The position numbers were made by a program, and so were the translations under genes. A stretch of 64,000 nucleotides of DNA, from assembly GCA_033961575.1 (NCBI GenBank), contig CM066733.1:65656921-65720920 (forward strand). Direction: 5' to 3'. The notes under the pieces are model-generated. The model did no database searches. It was not told the DNA's origin and saw nothing but the letters and a program-made list of their open reading frames with translations. Source of the stretch: Aselliscus stoliczkanus (taxonomy: Eukaryota; Chordata; Mammalia; Chiroptera; Hipposideridae). Within the stretch, counting starts at the first letter, position 1, and every line of letters starts with the position of its first letter. Positions 1 through 14,005 of the stretch are shown piece after piece.

Positions 1-544
1 CCTCAGGTCCCTATGACAACCCACTTGTTCTTTATTACTCCAGTTGGTTGAACCACATCCCAAGTGTGAAAATTCCAGGGAAATAAATTCTGACTCTATG
101 CAAAGAACTTCTTAATAGATTTCAAGAGGGGCCACCTGTCATCATTATTGGGGCTGTAAAAAAAGGTTAGGGACCTGTTCAGTCATCGGACAGTTTGCAT
201 CCTCTTTCATTTATCCTCAGTCATTTCCTGTAATTTAGAAACCATGTAGTATTGTTATGCAAAGGTGCAACCCATCAGCTGTTTTGAGTGACAGGAAAAA
301 CTGGAAAATTTTTCAATGATATCTAAAGGAGATTCAGAGTTGGCCCAGCAACAAGGGAAGATGCCATCTAGAGTTTCCCATGCCAGCATCTGACAGGATC
401 TACATGGGCTGGCATGGGCTGGTGTTGCAGGAGATTTGCGTGGAGGGGGAGGGCAGATTATTCAAGAGGCTGGACACCCTGGGACCTGGATAACAGCATT
501 TTTTCCTCCCTAGATTCCTTGCTTTTCCACTCCCCCTCCATTGC

Positions 545-651
545 TTTTTTTTTTTTTGAGGGCAGTGTCACTGGCCCTCATATGTGGGACCCGAACCGGG
601 GCCGCTGGCATCCCAAGCCAGCGCTTAACCACTGCGCCACTCAGCCGGTCC
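545..651 (-). mobile_element. Short tRNA-derived SINE (gagggcagtgtcac type), minus strand
   Basis: Read on the minus strand it starts 'ggaccggctgagtggcgcag', with A-box and B-box (ggttcgggtcc) matches. It then has the 'catatgagggccagtgacac' body and an A tail, seen here as a T run. 'tgcttttt' flanks both sides as part of a likely target duplication. Confidence 0.9.
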
Positions 652-911
652 ATCCCTTGCTTTTTTTAACCCTCCTCTTCTCTTCTTTTTCTTACCTTTA
701 TTTTCCTATCCCCTTTTGCCTTACTCCTACCAAAGCTTTGATCTTGTTCCTTGTCCTTAGTCTTCATACCTGGGAGATTGCTGACCCTTCCATATCCTGT
801 CCTTCTGAAAAACAAAAAAACACCCTCGGTCTCCCCCATTCCCCACCCCCCCCAAAGAAAAAAACACCCAAAAAACCCACCATGTTTTGTTGAGAATAAA
901 GCAGTAGTTTT

Positions 912-1060
912 AAAGCAGTGGTACTCAGCCTTGGCCAAATATCGGAACTAAGCTTCCAAAAAAGTTGCCTGGGTCCCACTCCTGGAGGTTTTAATTGGAC
1001 TGGTCTGCAGTGAGGCTTGGATTTGGGATGATTCTAATGTAGTCTGGTGAAGATCTGCTT
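912..1060. mobile_element. hAT/MER5-type nonautonomous DNA transposon relic
   Basis: The sequence begins 'cagtggtactcagccttgg', contains 'gcctgggtcccactcctgga' and ends near 'gattctaatgtagtctgg'. This is the usual arrangement of MER5-class Charlie elements. Old and diverged. Confidence 0.65.
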
Positions 1061-1399
1061 AACTAAGCTTTCCTGAAGTGTCCTAGCATTGTAAATATTG
1101 TCTTCAAACCAGCCCCGCTGATGTAAGTATTCCCTACTACCTCACTTCGGTCTGCGACGGTGCTCTCAGGGGGAAGGCCTAACTCTTCCAATCCCAACTC
1201 TTCCAATCCCTTCCAATTCAGCATTGTTCCTTTCCTTATGTTTTCAGTATTGATCCATTCATCCACCACCGGGCAATTCTGCCCTTTGGTGCTATGGAAA
1301 AAGAGTCATTTTCCCTATTTTCTCTTTATTTTGTTTTTTTGTTTCTAGATATGTCAGGATCATACCCAGAACTTTATCATCAGTTTGTTGATTGCCCGC

Positions 1400-1575
1400 G
1401 TCAGTAGTTTTCAATGCTGGCTTCACTTTAGAAACATCTAGAGAACTTTTTAAAATACCATTGTCTCAGCCCCACCTAAGAAAAATCTAACCAGCAAATC
1501 TTAGGGGTAGGGCTTAGTAATTTTTTTTTCTTTAAATAAAAGCTCCCTAGTGATTCTAATGTTCTGCCAGAGTTA
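1400..1575. mobile_element. hAT/MER5-type relic hosting a SINE insertion
   Basis: Contains 'cagccccacctaagaaaaat' and ends 'gtgattctaatgttctgcc', typical of MER5 ends. The SINE at 1590-1700 has inserted at its right edge, which gives their relative age. Confidence 0.65.
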
Positions 1576-1589
1576 AGAAGCACTGGTCT

Positions 1590-1700
1590 TGGGCCAGCCA
1601 AGTGGCATGGTGGTTAAGCACTGGCTTGGGAAGCCAGTGACCCCAGTTCAGTCCCACATATGAGGGCCAGTGACACTGCCCTCAAAAAAAAAAAAAAAAA
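1590..1700 (+). mobile_element. Short tRNA-derived SINE, plus strand, with target duplication
   Basis: The full short form runs from 'gggccagccaagtggcatgg' through 'catatgagggccagtgacac' to a long A tail. The 15-base duplication 'aagaagcactggtct' (1575-1589) is repeated with one mismatch at 1701-1715. Confidence 0.93.
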
Positions 1701-3059
1701 AAGAAGCCCTGGTCTAGGTACTAAGTAAATGTATCCTAACTTCTTGCAATCTGTCCTTCACTCTGAGCACTGGCTTTTGGCCATTGCAAGTCAGTTTCAT
1801 AGGCCCTACTCAGAGGAGGTAGGGTAATCATTTGTCTTTTCCTCTCCTATGCTGCAGGCCTCTGGTCCCTAGGTGGACATCCTCTACAGTCCAGATTTAA
1901 CTCTTTCTCCTTGTGGCACCTGCTTGGGGAGTGTCAGTCCCAGCTCTCCAAACCCAGAATAATCCATTTGCTTGTCTGTGTTCATATTTCTATCCAGTGT
2001 GACGAATGAGTCTGAGCTCATGTGGTAATAAACCAGGGAATTAACGTATCACCTCTCTTGGGCGACGTAGACCTAAAACACAAGGGTATTTTAGACCCAG
2101 GTGCATCACGAGAGGATGGCTATAAGGTTGGGGATCTCAGCAGGCCAGCTGAGAAGGAGTGACTTGTGGGATGGGAGGCATTTTGGTGTTTATTTCTCCC
2201 TCATGCCACTCAACTGCCTTCTCCCATTTTCCTCCCAAACTAGAGGCTCCTTTAGGATAGAGATCCAGGCCAGGCCAGGGAGGAGGGGATGTCTCATCCC
2301 ATCCTGTTTCTGTATTGTCAGTGTTCTAGATTCTGATGGAAACAAGAAGAAGTAGGAAGTGAAAGGCTGAAATAGATTGCTGTAGGTCACAATTCTCCAA
2401 GGGCTTCAAATGATTCTGATCATTGAAAACAGACTAATAACGATAATACAATTATACTTTTGTCTTCAGCAGAATCTGTCTTCTGATTACTCTTGTCACC
2501 CCACCAAAGGGCCAAGTTAAGAAACCAGGCTCTATTCCTAATTTGGGAGGTGAGTGCAATGCGAGGGGGTGCCCATATACATGTGATATATATGACATTT
2601 GTTTTTTTGTTTTTTGTTTTAAAAAAAAAAAACCACAATTTGGTTAATTCTAATTAGAAATGATTATTTTCTTGATTGCAAGGATTCTCCTTATACAGTC
2701 TATTCGCAGCTAGCTAAGGTTAGAGATACATTCACACTTCCAATGCTTGTAGGACTGAAATTTTGATATCCCTGTAAAACAGCCAGGCCTGTCTGAGAAT
2801 GATCGTAAATTAGTCTGTGTGTATTCAAGAGACAGTGAGCAGGAGTGTCAGCTCCACACGGCGGCTCCCTTTCCTCCTCATCCTCTGCAGTTCCCCAGCC
2901 CCAAGATACTCTCTATAACCTGAACAATATCCCCAGATTTCCCACTGTGGCCCCTCTATTTTTCCTCAAAAGATCAAGGAATTGTGATAAACACTATCCA
3001 TGAGAGGTCTCAGGGATAATATAGAAGTAAATTTACATTTGAGATAGTGTCTGAGAGAC

Positions 3060-3430
3060 AGAGGCCTAGAGGAAAAATATGGAGGAGGGAGTCACAGGGG
3101 AAATAGAAATACAGAGACACTTACTGAAGGGCCTGGTGACTCACTGTTGGAAGAGAGCTATCCGGACACACAGACATGTCCAAATGGGTCTCCCCACCCC
3201 TGTCTCCATGCCCCTCTAGATTTAGAGAGAGAAGACCAGACGGAGAAGGAGACACACACACTGGGACACCCACATTCACAGTCAGAGATGCAGAAAGAGA
3301 CCAAATGATGCAGAGAAAGTCCCAGAACAATTCAGAAAGAAACAGAGACACACACAGATTGAGATACACATAGAGACAAATACAGAGTGACAGAGTCAGA
3401 AACAGAGAAAGACACTCAGATATGTAGAGG
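3060..3430. repeat. Purine-rich degenerate (cagaga)n tract
   Basis: Irregular iterations of 'cagagaca' and 'agaaacagaga' over about 370 bases, as in a decayed microsatellite. The open frames on both strands here (for example the Ser/Leu-rich one on the minus strand) come from this repetitiveness and are not called as genes. Confidence 0.6.
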
Positions 3431-5292
3431 GAGCCCCCCACCCTCATTTCAATACATTGGGTCCCAGCAGCCTCTGGGGCTGAGATCTTCTGCAGCAAGC
3501 CCAGGGCCTGTCCAGAGAAAGGAGCATTTTCCAAGAGGAAAAGAAGTGGTCCAGCTTAGGGAAAGACAAGGTTTGTAACTCAGCACTTGTAGGCAATAGA
3601 CTTGCCTGTTCCCTGGATTCCAGAGTAATTGAAAGAAAAGAGGCTCTCCATTTGCCAAGGGGGCTGTACCCAAAGGGGCTTATTGTTCCAGAAAGAGTGA
3701 GCTTGTAAAGCAGTTGTGCTGAGGTTTCTGGGTCTTGCTGCTTGTACGTTAAAGCTGTGATTTTCTGTTCCTGACAAGGTCATACATTCCAGGAATGGGA
3801 GAGCCCCCAGGAGAAATGTGCTTATTCCTGTCTTCTTGCCTCTGGGGAGTATGGAGGACCTCTCAGGCTCTGGTGCTGATGGAGAAGGGCATGCCATGCA
3901 GAAAGGATGAAAGGCCCCTCTGTCTACTGTGCTGCTCAATGTTTCTCCCTCATCAACTGTTTATATATATGCGCCATTCTGGGCATCTGCAAGGGAACAG
4001 GAAGACAGAGTGGGCCACAACAGGACCTTCGTCTTATCGGGCCCTCCTGCTCCAGTCTGGGGGTCACGTTTATCCTCAGGAAGAGCTCACTGGCTCATCT
4101 TTTCAAAGGCAGCCTGGGATGTCACCTGGCTGGATCCTGTGGGTTGCTTAGGGAAGGGCCCTCATGAATAATAACCAAGACTTGGACTGATTCTAAGTAG
4201 GTCATTGCTGGTGCTTTGTGCAAAAGGAATCCAACTGCGAGCATTTTCCACCCCTCCAAATTTAAATCGATTGCACGGTCAACCTGGTTTGGGCTTAGAT
4301 GCAACTTCTTTGGCCGTGAGCCACATGAAATAGGTAGAGCTTTTGAACCAGGAAGATGATCATTTTAAGTTCAGGGGGCTGAAACCTGGAGAGATGGGTC
4401 ACAGCTAATCACAGCTTGAGCCAGAGGCAGAAACCCAAGTGTGCAGGCTCCCCATCGAGGACTTTCTCCAAAGACGTGGAGCCACTGAGGGACTCTGCCT
4501 TCTCTGACGATGTCAAATTAACCTTCACCAACAATGTGTTTTTTTTGAAACATGGGATGAGGAAGGGGAAAGATATCGTATTTCATCTAGAGAGCTGCTC
4601 ATTTTCTTAACCTTGTATATAAACAAATTCAACATTCAAACCAAGAGCCACGTGATAGGAGAGCAAGACTATAGATAAAAGCCCTTAAAAAAAAAAAACT
4701 CCTTTGTAAAGCAAGTACACGGGCTGGTTCTTCAGAAGAAAATTAATGGACAAAGAAAAAGGGGGCAATGGGTAGCCCCTAATTATCCTACTAGAAGCCT
4801 GTATTAATGATGTTATGTTACAAATGGGAACATGAGACTTACTTTGTGAATGAATGGGGTCTCTCTCTCTCTCTCTTACAAAAAAATTTCCTCTAAGTAG
4901 GGAAGTTTGAGAAGGTAAAATATAATAAGGAGGTCAGTCAGAAGGTGGAAAAATACACCAACCTGCATAATTAGTCATTTTTCAAGTGGCATTGCTATAT
5001 TGGGACAACAATTGTCCCTTTCTCATATGAAGTCAGAAAGTGGTTTGAATTTGACATTTCCCAGTATTTCTGTAAGGTCTCTTCAAGGGGAGGGAGTGGG
5101 ACAGGCACAGCCATGGTTTCTCAATGCAGGGATTTCAGTATGAAGAAATGTCACTCAGAGTCAATATATTGAGGAGGAAATCTCATGATCCCAAAGAGTT
5201 ATAAAATTATAAATCTGGAAAGACTGGGTTCAATTACCTCATTTTACAGATGGGAACTTTGATCACTAGAGAGAGAGAGGAAGAGAGGGAAA

Positions 5293-5297
<5 letters not shown>

Positions 5298-5351
<54 letters not shown>
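5298..5351. repeat. (GA)n microsatellite
   Basis: Near-perfect GA dinucleotide run with imperfect AG-rich flanks from about 5270. Confidence 0.97.
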
Positions 5352-5779
5352 TCCTTTCATCTGTATTGTGCATTGAGCAGTCACATGTAGTGTGAAAGCA
5401 CACTCTACTATGATGTACTCACTCCTGACAATAGGATGGCAGGGAAAACATCCTACCTGGGGATTATTGTTAACTAAGACAGATCCATGGATGCTAGCAC
5501 AGAAACTCTGGAATTATTTGAGAATTCCTTGAACAAGCTGTGCCCTCTCTCCTGTAGCTCACACCCCAGGCTATCCCATCCAGGAAGATGTCAGTGAACT
5601 ACATGGATGAGGCTGACTGTGGAAGACTCTGGTTGGAGACACATTCAGTGTCCTGTTCACACCTCACCAAAGGAGTGACTTGGTCAGGTGTCTCAAGAAG
5701 TAACTGGTGCTAACAGTGTCTAAGGCACATGCTTGGTTAGAGCACTAATATATGATGAAACTTGGCAAAGTTATTGAAA

Positions 5780-5965
5780 TTCCTTAGACTGAATTTAGAC
5801 TTAATTTTCCTTAGACTTACTTTAGACTTAATTTTCTCATCTATAAATTGAGGAAAATAGAGCCTACCTCATAGGGTTGTTGTAAATACTAAACGAATAT
5901 AGGTAAAACACTTAGAACAGCAGTTGCCAAATAATAATTGACCATTAAAATGTTAGCAGCTTTTA
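5780..5965 (+). mobile_element. MIR SINE relic
   Basis: Contains 'tctcatctataaattgagga' and 'cctcatagggttgttgtaaa', then 'cacttagaacagcagttgcc', the MIR core and tail order. Confidence 0.8.
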
Positions 5966-6234
5966 TTAGAGTGCCTTGAGTTCCTGCACAGACATAGACA
6001 CACTCACACACAAGCAAACACAGCCATGGCCATGAGTTTGGATGTAGACATCCTCATTGGAGTGAATTCATTGACTTCTAAATAAAAGCGTTAAGCATTT
6101 GTTCACCATCACGGGCAGCAGCCAGCAAAATCTCATAAGCCTGCCATTGAATGATCCTTTCGTTTAGTATTCCCATGGTTGTAATATGTAGATTCCTGCC
6201 TGGGAAAGAGTGTACATCATGGGGTTCTATTCAG

Positions 6235-6540
6235 GGCTTTACTTTTTGCCATCTCCACAAAGCCTTCCCTGATTCATCCAACCAGAAATGCTGATTCTCC
6301 CCACCCGATTTCCTATAATATTTATAATCTGTGCCACTCACTTCATATTTAGTATTTATTGTGTTACGTTGTTTGTTCAATTTCAGTCTTTTTGTGTGCA
6401 TCTATTTTCTTTCCCAGATAAGACTATAAACCTATGGGGGCAGGATGACTCATGTTTGTTACTCACTCTGTTACTCGATTTTGTAAGCACAGAGCAAGAT
6501 GCCTTGCACATAGAATGTATTCAATAAAGTCCTTTGATTA
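6235..6540 (+). mobile_element. L2 LINE 3' end relic
   Basis: 'aaagccttccctgattcatc' is followed by 'agactataaacctatggggg' and 'cacatagaatgtattcaata', the standard order of an L2 3' end. The short open frame here is not a gene. Confidence 0.75.
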
Positions 6541-9449
6541 CACAAAGGCTTGATGATTGCTGGCTTTTCTCGTTCCCAAATGACCCGGTACTTAACTAGC
6601 AACCTCAATGGAAGTGACCTAGTTCCATAAGCGTTGCCTCCTTGATCTTCATGCCCATAAAAGATGTTACAAAATTGCCTTTCACTTATTCCTTCACATT
6701 GTCAACATTTCCCCTAGTAATATTTAAGTGGAGGTTCCCATTATATTTTGGGGCTGTAAAGATATGTAAATAGAAGACACTAGAATTGGGACTATTGGTG
6801 GTGAAAAGGACAACCCACACTGGCTATCCTGTCCAAAGCCAGATCATGTGATGTTTCCTGCCAGTGGGAGACTGTCTCCTGCGTCCGAATTCCCCAATGC
6901 CATGGCCAGACACAGAGGCTTGGTAAGGATTCCTTGGCCCAGGCATTAAAAAATAAAACAAAAATCTCTTTGGTGCTCAGACAGGGATTAGATCATGATT
7001 TACTGATCAATTTCCCAGTCATTTTTTTCCCCCCAGGTTAAACATCAGTACAGGCAAAAACGTGACAGCCTTTTAAAATCATCAACAACAGTGGCACAAG
7101 CTTGCATTCTATCCGCCAGGTTCCAATTGCACCAGTTCAGGAGATGCAACACACAGGATCTCAGGCAATCACCTGAGATACAGATGGGAAATTAAAAGAC
7201 AAACAAGTGACTCATTTTAATGGAGATGCTTCAGACAAGAGAAACCTGTAATTTCTCTTAGGCGTACTGGACGGACCCATTGTCGAGTGAATCACAGACT
7301 TACACAAGCCTTGAAACCTCGTGCAGGTTTACAGTTCTCAGGCTGGCCTCTCACAGCAGAGGGCTGGCTGGCACTGGAGCCTCCTGGATTTCCCTTTCAA
7401 AAAATGGAGAAGGCTCACAGTCGGTGAAGGGGGACCGTGGAAGGTGCCAGGGCCAGCACACGTGATGGTGGGGCACAGCAGTGGGAAGCTCAGCACCGAC
7501 CTTCCTGCCGGGCTGCTGGGTCTCCTGGATTCTGTGAGTACACATGCCAACCCCCTTTTTCCTACTGCAGACAGGATCGTGTTTGCTTGTATTCCAGAAT
7601 GGGGCAAATGTGTGATTGATGATGCTATCTTCTGGGATGCTTGATTATGCAGGCAGCTTTCTTAATGTTACTTAGAAATTGGCTAGCTGAAGGTTGGAGT
7701 ATTTCCTGTCTCCAACAAAAACATTTGTTTTTCTTTAAAAGGCCATTTGTCAGCTTCTAATTGCTCACTCCTAAGAGTGAAACTGCAAAACACCTTGTCC
7801 GGTAATTAGGCTCTCAGTTCTCTGATTTTCCCCTTGCTTGATAAATTGGATGAGCAAACTAGCTTTCCGTTCCCTTCCTTTAGGCTGGAAGTAAAGCACG
7901 ATTTTTTTTTTTTTAAATAACGCATTCTTCAGCTGTTTCTTCTTTTAGTGGGGGCAGGCAAAACTGTCTTTATATCAACTTGCAAGGAAATATTTCCTCC
8001 AGTTAAAAGTTGCTAAAACTTTTTTGCACAGGCATGTCCCCTCATTTTGCATGGCCAAAACTATGGAACTTGATGGTTTATATTTCTTATACTCTGAGGA
8101 CAACTGTGGGAGTGCAAAAAATGTTGTATCGTGAGATTTTTCTTAGTGTCAGCACTCCAGCAAGCTTTTTTCACTGGGCCGTGCAATTGCCCGGTATATC
8201 AATTTCTTTAAAATCATATATGTATCAAAATAGTTGGTGAGATCCTGAATGCCTTCCAACTCTAAAATTATGTGATTCTTCAGACTTATCAGAGTTTGAA
8301 TCTAGCCTGTAATTCTCAAAAAAGTTACTGAGCTACAAAGAGATTGGCTGGAAGCCACATAAAATAGATGAGAATGAATTGTTTCTGATTCTAATAGATC
8401 TTTTATATCTTTCTTTCCCCCAAGACTCTTAATGAAACAACTCATCCATGGCAAAGGGAGAACTGGTAAGAGTGACTGCATACGTTCTGTTATTGAGGGC
8501 AAGAAACGCACAAACAACTGATTTAGCCTTCTGACTATATAATCAGGGTTCTAATTACACGAGTGGAGTAGATGGAGTCTACAGTGATGAAATTAGGCTG
8601 AGGGGAGCAAAACACATACACACATACACCCCCCCCCAAAAAAAAATGTGAGTCACTTAACTCTAAGTTCCTCACCCTCCAGTTAGCCTTCCAGAGCTGG
8701 TCCTTCCCATCAATGGGATTGTCCAAGGAGTACGAAGTGAGTGGCAACTTAGAAGGATAGCAAACAAAAAGGAATACCCTCTCCCTCTCACCTTGGGGTG
8801 AAGTTCAATGGGGAGAAACACTTTGGGAAAGTGTCCACTTAGTGTACAGACATTCCCATCCAGCTCACCTTAGGGTGTTTTGCATGAAGGGTTTTGAGAG
8901 ATGACACCTTTCATTACACTCCTTCCTCCCTGACTGCAGTTACAGTTCCCAGGCTGTATCTGTTTTTTTAATTTTCTTTGAGAGTCCTGATGCCAGCTCT
9001 CACTCAGCGTGTTCAGACAGGTGGGGAGTGCCTCAGTCTATGTGAGTCATGTCCTACAACTCCATCAGAAATAAGCTCCCAGGATCCATGCCAACTGATG
9101 GTACTTTTGAATTTCAACTCATTCAGAAACTCAGCTCTGAGTACAAGGAAGATGGGACAAACAAGAGATGCTTGCACTGCCATGCCATGGCAGACATCAC
9201 TAAACTGACATCACATTGTTTCTTGCTGAACGTAGATGTGACTGTACCATGCTTTTTCATATAAGTCTCCAGGAAGTACAATAAAAATGACAACCATAGT
9301 AGGACAAGAACATTTTTATTTAAATTATCGTATTTCAAAATTATTTAGATTTGCAAATAAGCTCACCTACACCCTCTGAAATAGAACAGGCGTCTTGTGA
9401 TTTTAAAACAAAAACTTGAGAAGCTGGCTTCATTCTCTGTAGGGATCAC

Positions 9450-9479
9450 TCATTCATTCATTCATTCATTCATTCATTC
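9450..9479. repeat. (ATTC)n microsatellite
   Basis: About eight tandem copies of a 4-base unit. Confidence 0.95.
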
Positions 9480-10955
9480 GTTTATCCACAAATGTGTACA
9501 AAATGTCTCTTATGCATCTTATGCTCTATTGGATGCTGGGGACAGGAAATCTCCCCTCCATGTTCACCTCCTGACTAAGGGTAACCTGATATTTTTCTCC
9601 TATTTTACTAGATGCAGCCTAACTTCTCTCAGGCTCTGGGGCTAAAGCTCCAAGTCTTGTGTCCTCTTGTCATTAGAACCACAACACTGGTGTGGGAGGC
9701 ACCCATTGATGAGACTTCTCTGAGAGGTAGCTTCTGAAACACACTTCTTCTGGGTCTAGTTACATTTTCCTTTGAGCCTCTGAGGCCAGCCAATGGTGTT
9801 TTCTCTCTGTCAGAGCACAGAGACTGGCTTCCATTCAGGGAGCATATAAGTGGATGATAGTGGGTAATCACACTATTATTATAAGGACTCACAGAGAGGG
9901 GCTGGTTGTGGAAGCAGGGAGGAGGAATTTGGGACATTACTTTTACAGGTCCTGAGAAGCTGCCATTCCAGGTTGCTCGTTGCTTTTATCCCTGAAGTGT
10001 CATCCTTCAGACACTTTGGGAACAAGATGTGGAGTTGCGTTTATTGAGTGACTAGTAGAGAAACCGGAGGGAGTTTCTTTGTAAATGTCGGATAACACTT
10101 TGTTTACCAAATTACCACAGATAGTCTCAGGCAGGAGTTCTTTTGCATCTGGCTTTCTCCTCTTCTTTTTTATTCTCCATCTCTGAGTCTGTCTTCCCTT
10201 CCCTTGTGATCATCCCAAATTTCTGGTCACCACCCCACCTGTGCCTGCCTTCCCTCACCTCTCCACCCTGAGCCTTATGTTTCAGAATAATTCTGACTCA
10301 TTTCACGGATTAAAGATTACCTGTCCATTGCTGCTTTCTTTCAGGATTCACTAAAACCAGGACTAGTCCTCTCTGATGGGCTACTTTGAGTCACAGTGTG
10401 AGGAACTTAAAGGAGCTCCTATGAGAGTGAGCATTGGCACAGGGACTGCCATGTGGTAGGTGCCCTGTCAATGCACGTGGGTGGAGTCTGGATAGGTTAA
10501 TGTGTTACACTCCAAGTTCATGTCTTGTCCTTGAACAGCAGCCTTGCATTCCTCCACAGCACTCTTGATGATCAAGTACATTTGGTAAAACTTGGGTGAG
10601 GCTGTCTTTTTACTGGGAGAATTCTCAGAACCTTTGCTCTGCATATGTGTGTGTGTGAAGAGGTGGTGCTGGTACACATTATTTCCCAAACTGATCTGAC
10701 CATGGAACCCTTGGTCTTTTGTGAGATCAGTGTGCTTCACGGAGACCCTCTTCAGGACACAATACCATGCCCAGGTACAATAGACACCAACCTCTATATT
10801 TTCCTAATAAGAGTAGTGCAGGCAGACTTCCTGGATTCACGGAACATTTAAGTTGGTGTATACCAGTGTCCTCAGTGTTAAGGTTTTCTTCTATCTTATA
10901 TTTCTTCTATTTTGATGCCTGCTACAAAATGTTGGTTAACAAGTGGTGGATAATA

Positions 10956-11201
10956 CCGGGGGGCAGGGGAGTGCCAAAAACAAGTATACAAATGGACACT
11001 TTGGTCAATGTTACTCAAGCAGTTGTTCGCCATAATCAGAAGTGTCTGGATGCTGATGGTAACCACTTTGAGCACCTCTTGTAATTGCAGAAGTCAAACG
11101 TGACTTGTGTACATCTTTTGTTATCAGTATATACTGAGTATTACAATTTTGATACAGTTTTCCTTTCTTAAAAAATGTATACATGTTTTTGGCACCCTTT
11201 G
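10956..11201 (+). mobile_element. Mariner-like deletion derivative, copy A
   Basis: About 246 bp flanked by TA on both sides. The right terminal sequence, read on the minus strand, is the 'gggtgccaaaaa...' terminal repeat; the left end is more diverged. Positions 10992-11084 keep an open frame, MDTLVNVTQAVVRHNQKC then LDADGNHFEHLL and stop, resembling the C-terminal end of IS630/Tc1/mariner transposases. Most of the transposase is missing, so it is nonautonomous. Closely similar to copies B and C. Confidence 0.82.
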
Positions 11202-13869
11202 TATGTGTCAGTCCCAAGCATAAATATGCATGTTCCGGCACTATTCTGTCAGGATTACTGCTTACTGTTTTGATCCCACCCCCACTGTACACTAGGATCT
11301 TGACTGATTGATTGATTGACTTTTAATGCTTAACATTTATTTTACAGATGTACATTTGGGGGCCCATAAAAATGTGAGACCCTAGGATCTTGTGGTAAAT
11401 AGCCAATGACAGTTCTCCCCATCAGTGTTTTCCTGCCACCAAACTCAAGGGACTTACGGAGGTAGAGATTTCATGAAGACACACAATTTTTTGATAAATT
11501 GAATCAGAAGTCAATAAATGATATAAAGATAATTTAAGCATAATGTACATAGAATAACTCTAGATTCTCCATGTAGAAAAGGATCTGCCATTGATTCCAG
11601 CCGCTCTTCACTAGGAACCAGCAAACCCCTCGGCCAGAGGAGTTGGCCTTGGTTAAGTTCACATTAAAAAGCTTCTTCTGACAGTCCTGTCCATGTTTTG
11701 CTGATACTCTTCTGGACAGTCCACACTCTTTTTGTCACACTTAACTTAATGTTTTTGGGTTTTGTGTCCTTGTTCTTTTCTTTTCCTCATTCTTTCAAGA
11801 GATAACTTACTACATGTAGACATTGTGCTAAGTATTGTACTTCAGTTGTACTTGCAGACATTTTTCAGTTTGAAATTATGCAAAACCCAAAGTTCATTTT
11901 CATTATTAAGTCTTTATCAATGATAAATTGAAGACAGTGGGCTTCCTCTATTCTGTTCTATAAAATATCAATCTCTGATTATGAATTATGCTGGCAATGC
12001 TTCTTTTTATTATTTTTTAAAATTTTCCATTCTCACAGCCCTTAAGCCCTGCTCATTGTTTGCTCTGCAGAGCACTCTGGCTTTTGGCCTCAGCCAACAT
12101 CTGTTTCTGATAGGAGGGCTTCCATCCAACTCTCTCTGGTAAGGAGAGAAATAACCCAATTTGGGCTTACTTGAAAACATCTATCCATTTGACCCATACC
12201 TGCCAATCAAATCTGCAATCAAACTGGGAAAAAATAAAAATATTAAAACACCTCTTGGGTAGCATTCTTCACTGCCCCCACCTCCACACACATACACACA
12301 TTTATAGTAACTGAAGGAAATTTACCGTGTGATTTTCATACCAAATGGTAGGTGGGTTATATACAGCAGACTGAATGATCAAGTAGCAAATTAACCAAAA
12401 CCTTCCAAGCAACTGACTGTACTCAGTTCAAAGTTTGTATTTCTTATGGTCATGCTTATGGTTTTATATTGCATATGTATTTCTGCTAGTAAAATTTTTC
12501 TTTAGTTTATATAAACACATAAAATATATCATTATTCTGTAATGTTCCACAAAAAGCATAATGGTCTACAGAAAATACCATGGCGACTGACCCTTCACTC
12601 CTTGAACACTTTCAGAATCTGTGGACTTACAGAGGGCTATATTGAAAACTTAGAGAGTAAAAGTGGTCCTCCTCTGAAGCCTTAGAGACCAGGCATTATT
12701 ATTTATAAATGCCTGCCTTTGGCTCACCTTCATCCATGTAACTGTACATTTCAAACCATGTTCTCCAGGTCAAGGAGAATTGCATTTATCCTCAGCATCA
12801 GTTCTATTATTTGGTCCTGAATGCAGGCATCTTTTCTCCCTGATACAGTTACCTAGACAAAGAGATTTCAATAGAATTGTGAAGAGTAACAAAAAGAAAG
12901 GATCAGAATGACCACTTCAGTGGGAAAAGTGAACAATTTTCAACTTGATAATGAACCTCAGAGTCCACATTTCTGTTTTCCAAATTGCAGGTTAGAATCC
13001 ATTAGACAGTTGTGAATTCAATTTAATTTTGTGAATTCAATTTAGTAGGTGGCAACCAATTTTTGAGAGACTGTCAGATAGAATAGAGTAGAATACAAGA
13101 TAAAAATAATGGACTTATCTGAATGTCTTGATCGGTATTTTTGCAGAAAAAGTTTTAAAATATACAAATTGCATATCTTTTCAGTTTATATAGGGATATT
13201 TATCTACATACATACATATATTTGTTTATACATACTGAGTCACAATGTAAGATCTGTTTCTTATTGTGTCATGGTCAAAATTTTTTGAAAGCCACAGATA
13301 TATAGGTGAAACACGTGGATACATTTAAGACAACCTATACTGGTTCTTCTGGTATTTCCTTTTGTGTTCATCAGTTAAAAATTTATCTAAACAATATTAA
13401 CATTGCAAATTGCTTAGTGTACCCATTCACCAACTTGCTAAATACATGAGAACTTCTTTCCACCCTCTTCCAAATTCACTTTCCCCTGCTCAGGCTTGCT
13501 CTATAAGATGGCGTTATAAATCAAAATACTTTCCTCGTGCCCAGTGGTTAGAAACTCAAACACTATTTTAAAGTCAAAGAAAATTTGGAAACCTCCCTGG
13601 AAATGCCTGTGGCTTGCTATCTCAGCTGAAGGACCACTGGAGTCATAAAAATCAATCTTAGTCTTAACCCCATCCAGGAAAAGTTTGACCTTAATTCAAA
13701 GAGTTTTGTCTTCGCCCTGGCTACAGATTGCCTTGTGAGCCTAGATAGATGAGCATAAGGTCATCTCCATTCAGTCATAAGGGAATTTATATTTGCTGAA
13801 GTCTAGGTGACTGCCTAGCCTTATTCACTAGGTACAATATATGGATGATCTCCCTTCTCACTGTTGGCT

Positions 13870-14005
13870 TGACTTGTCTATGTTCCCCAGGGGACACCCT
13901 TTATGGAAAGGACAGCATCTTTTATTTCTGTAGCCCCAACGTCTGATTCAGTTCCTGGCAAACAGGAAGCACTTGATAAATGTTGGTTGGGAAAATGAAT
14001 GATCG
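13870..14005 (+). mobile_element. L2 LINE 3' end relic
   Basis: 'ggacagcatcttttatttct' and 'cagttcctggcaaacaggaa', then 'cacttgataaatgttggttg', match the L2 3' consensus order. Confidence 0.7.

Noticed and set aside
414..893. 159-codon open frame on the plus strand
   Set aside because: It runs through a minus-strand SINE and a low-complexity C/A-rich tail, and no domain or splice context supports it.
3121..3534. 137-codon Ser/Leu-rich open frame on the minus strand
   Set aside because: Its composition comes from the degenerate (cagaga)n tract, and it resembles no protein family.
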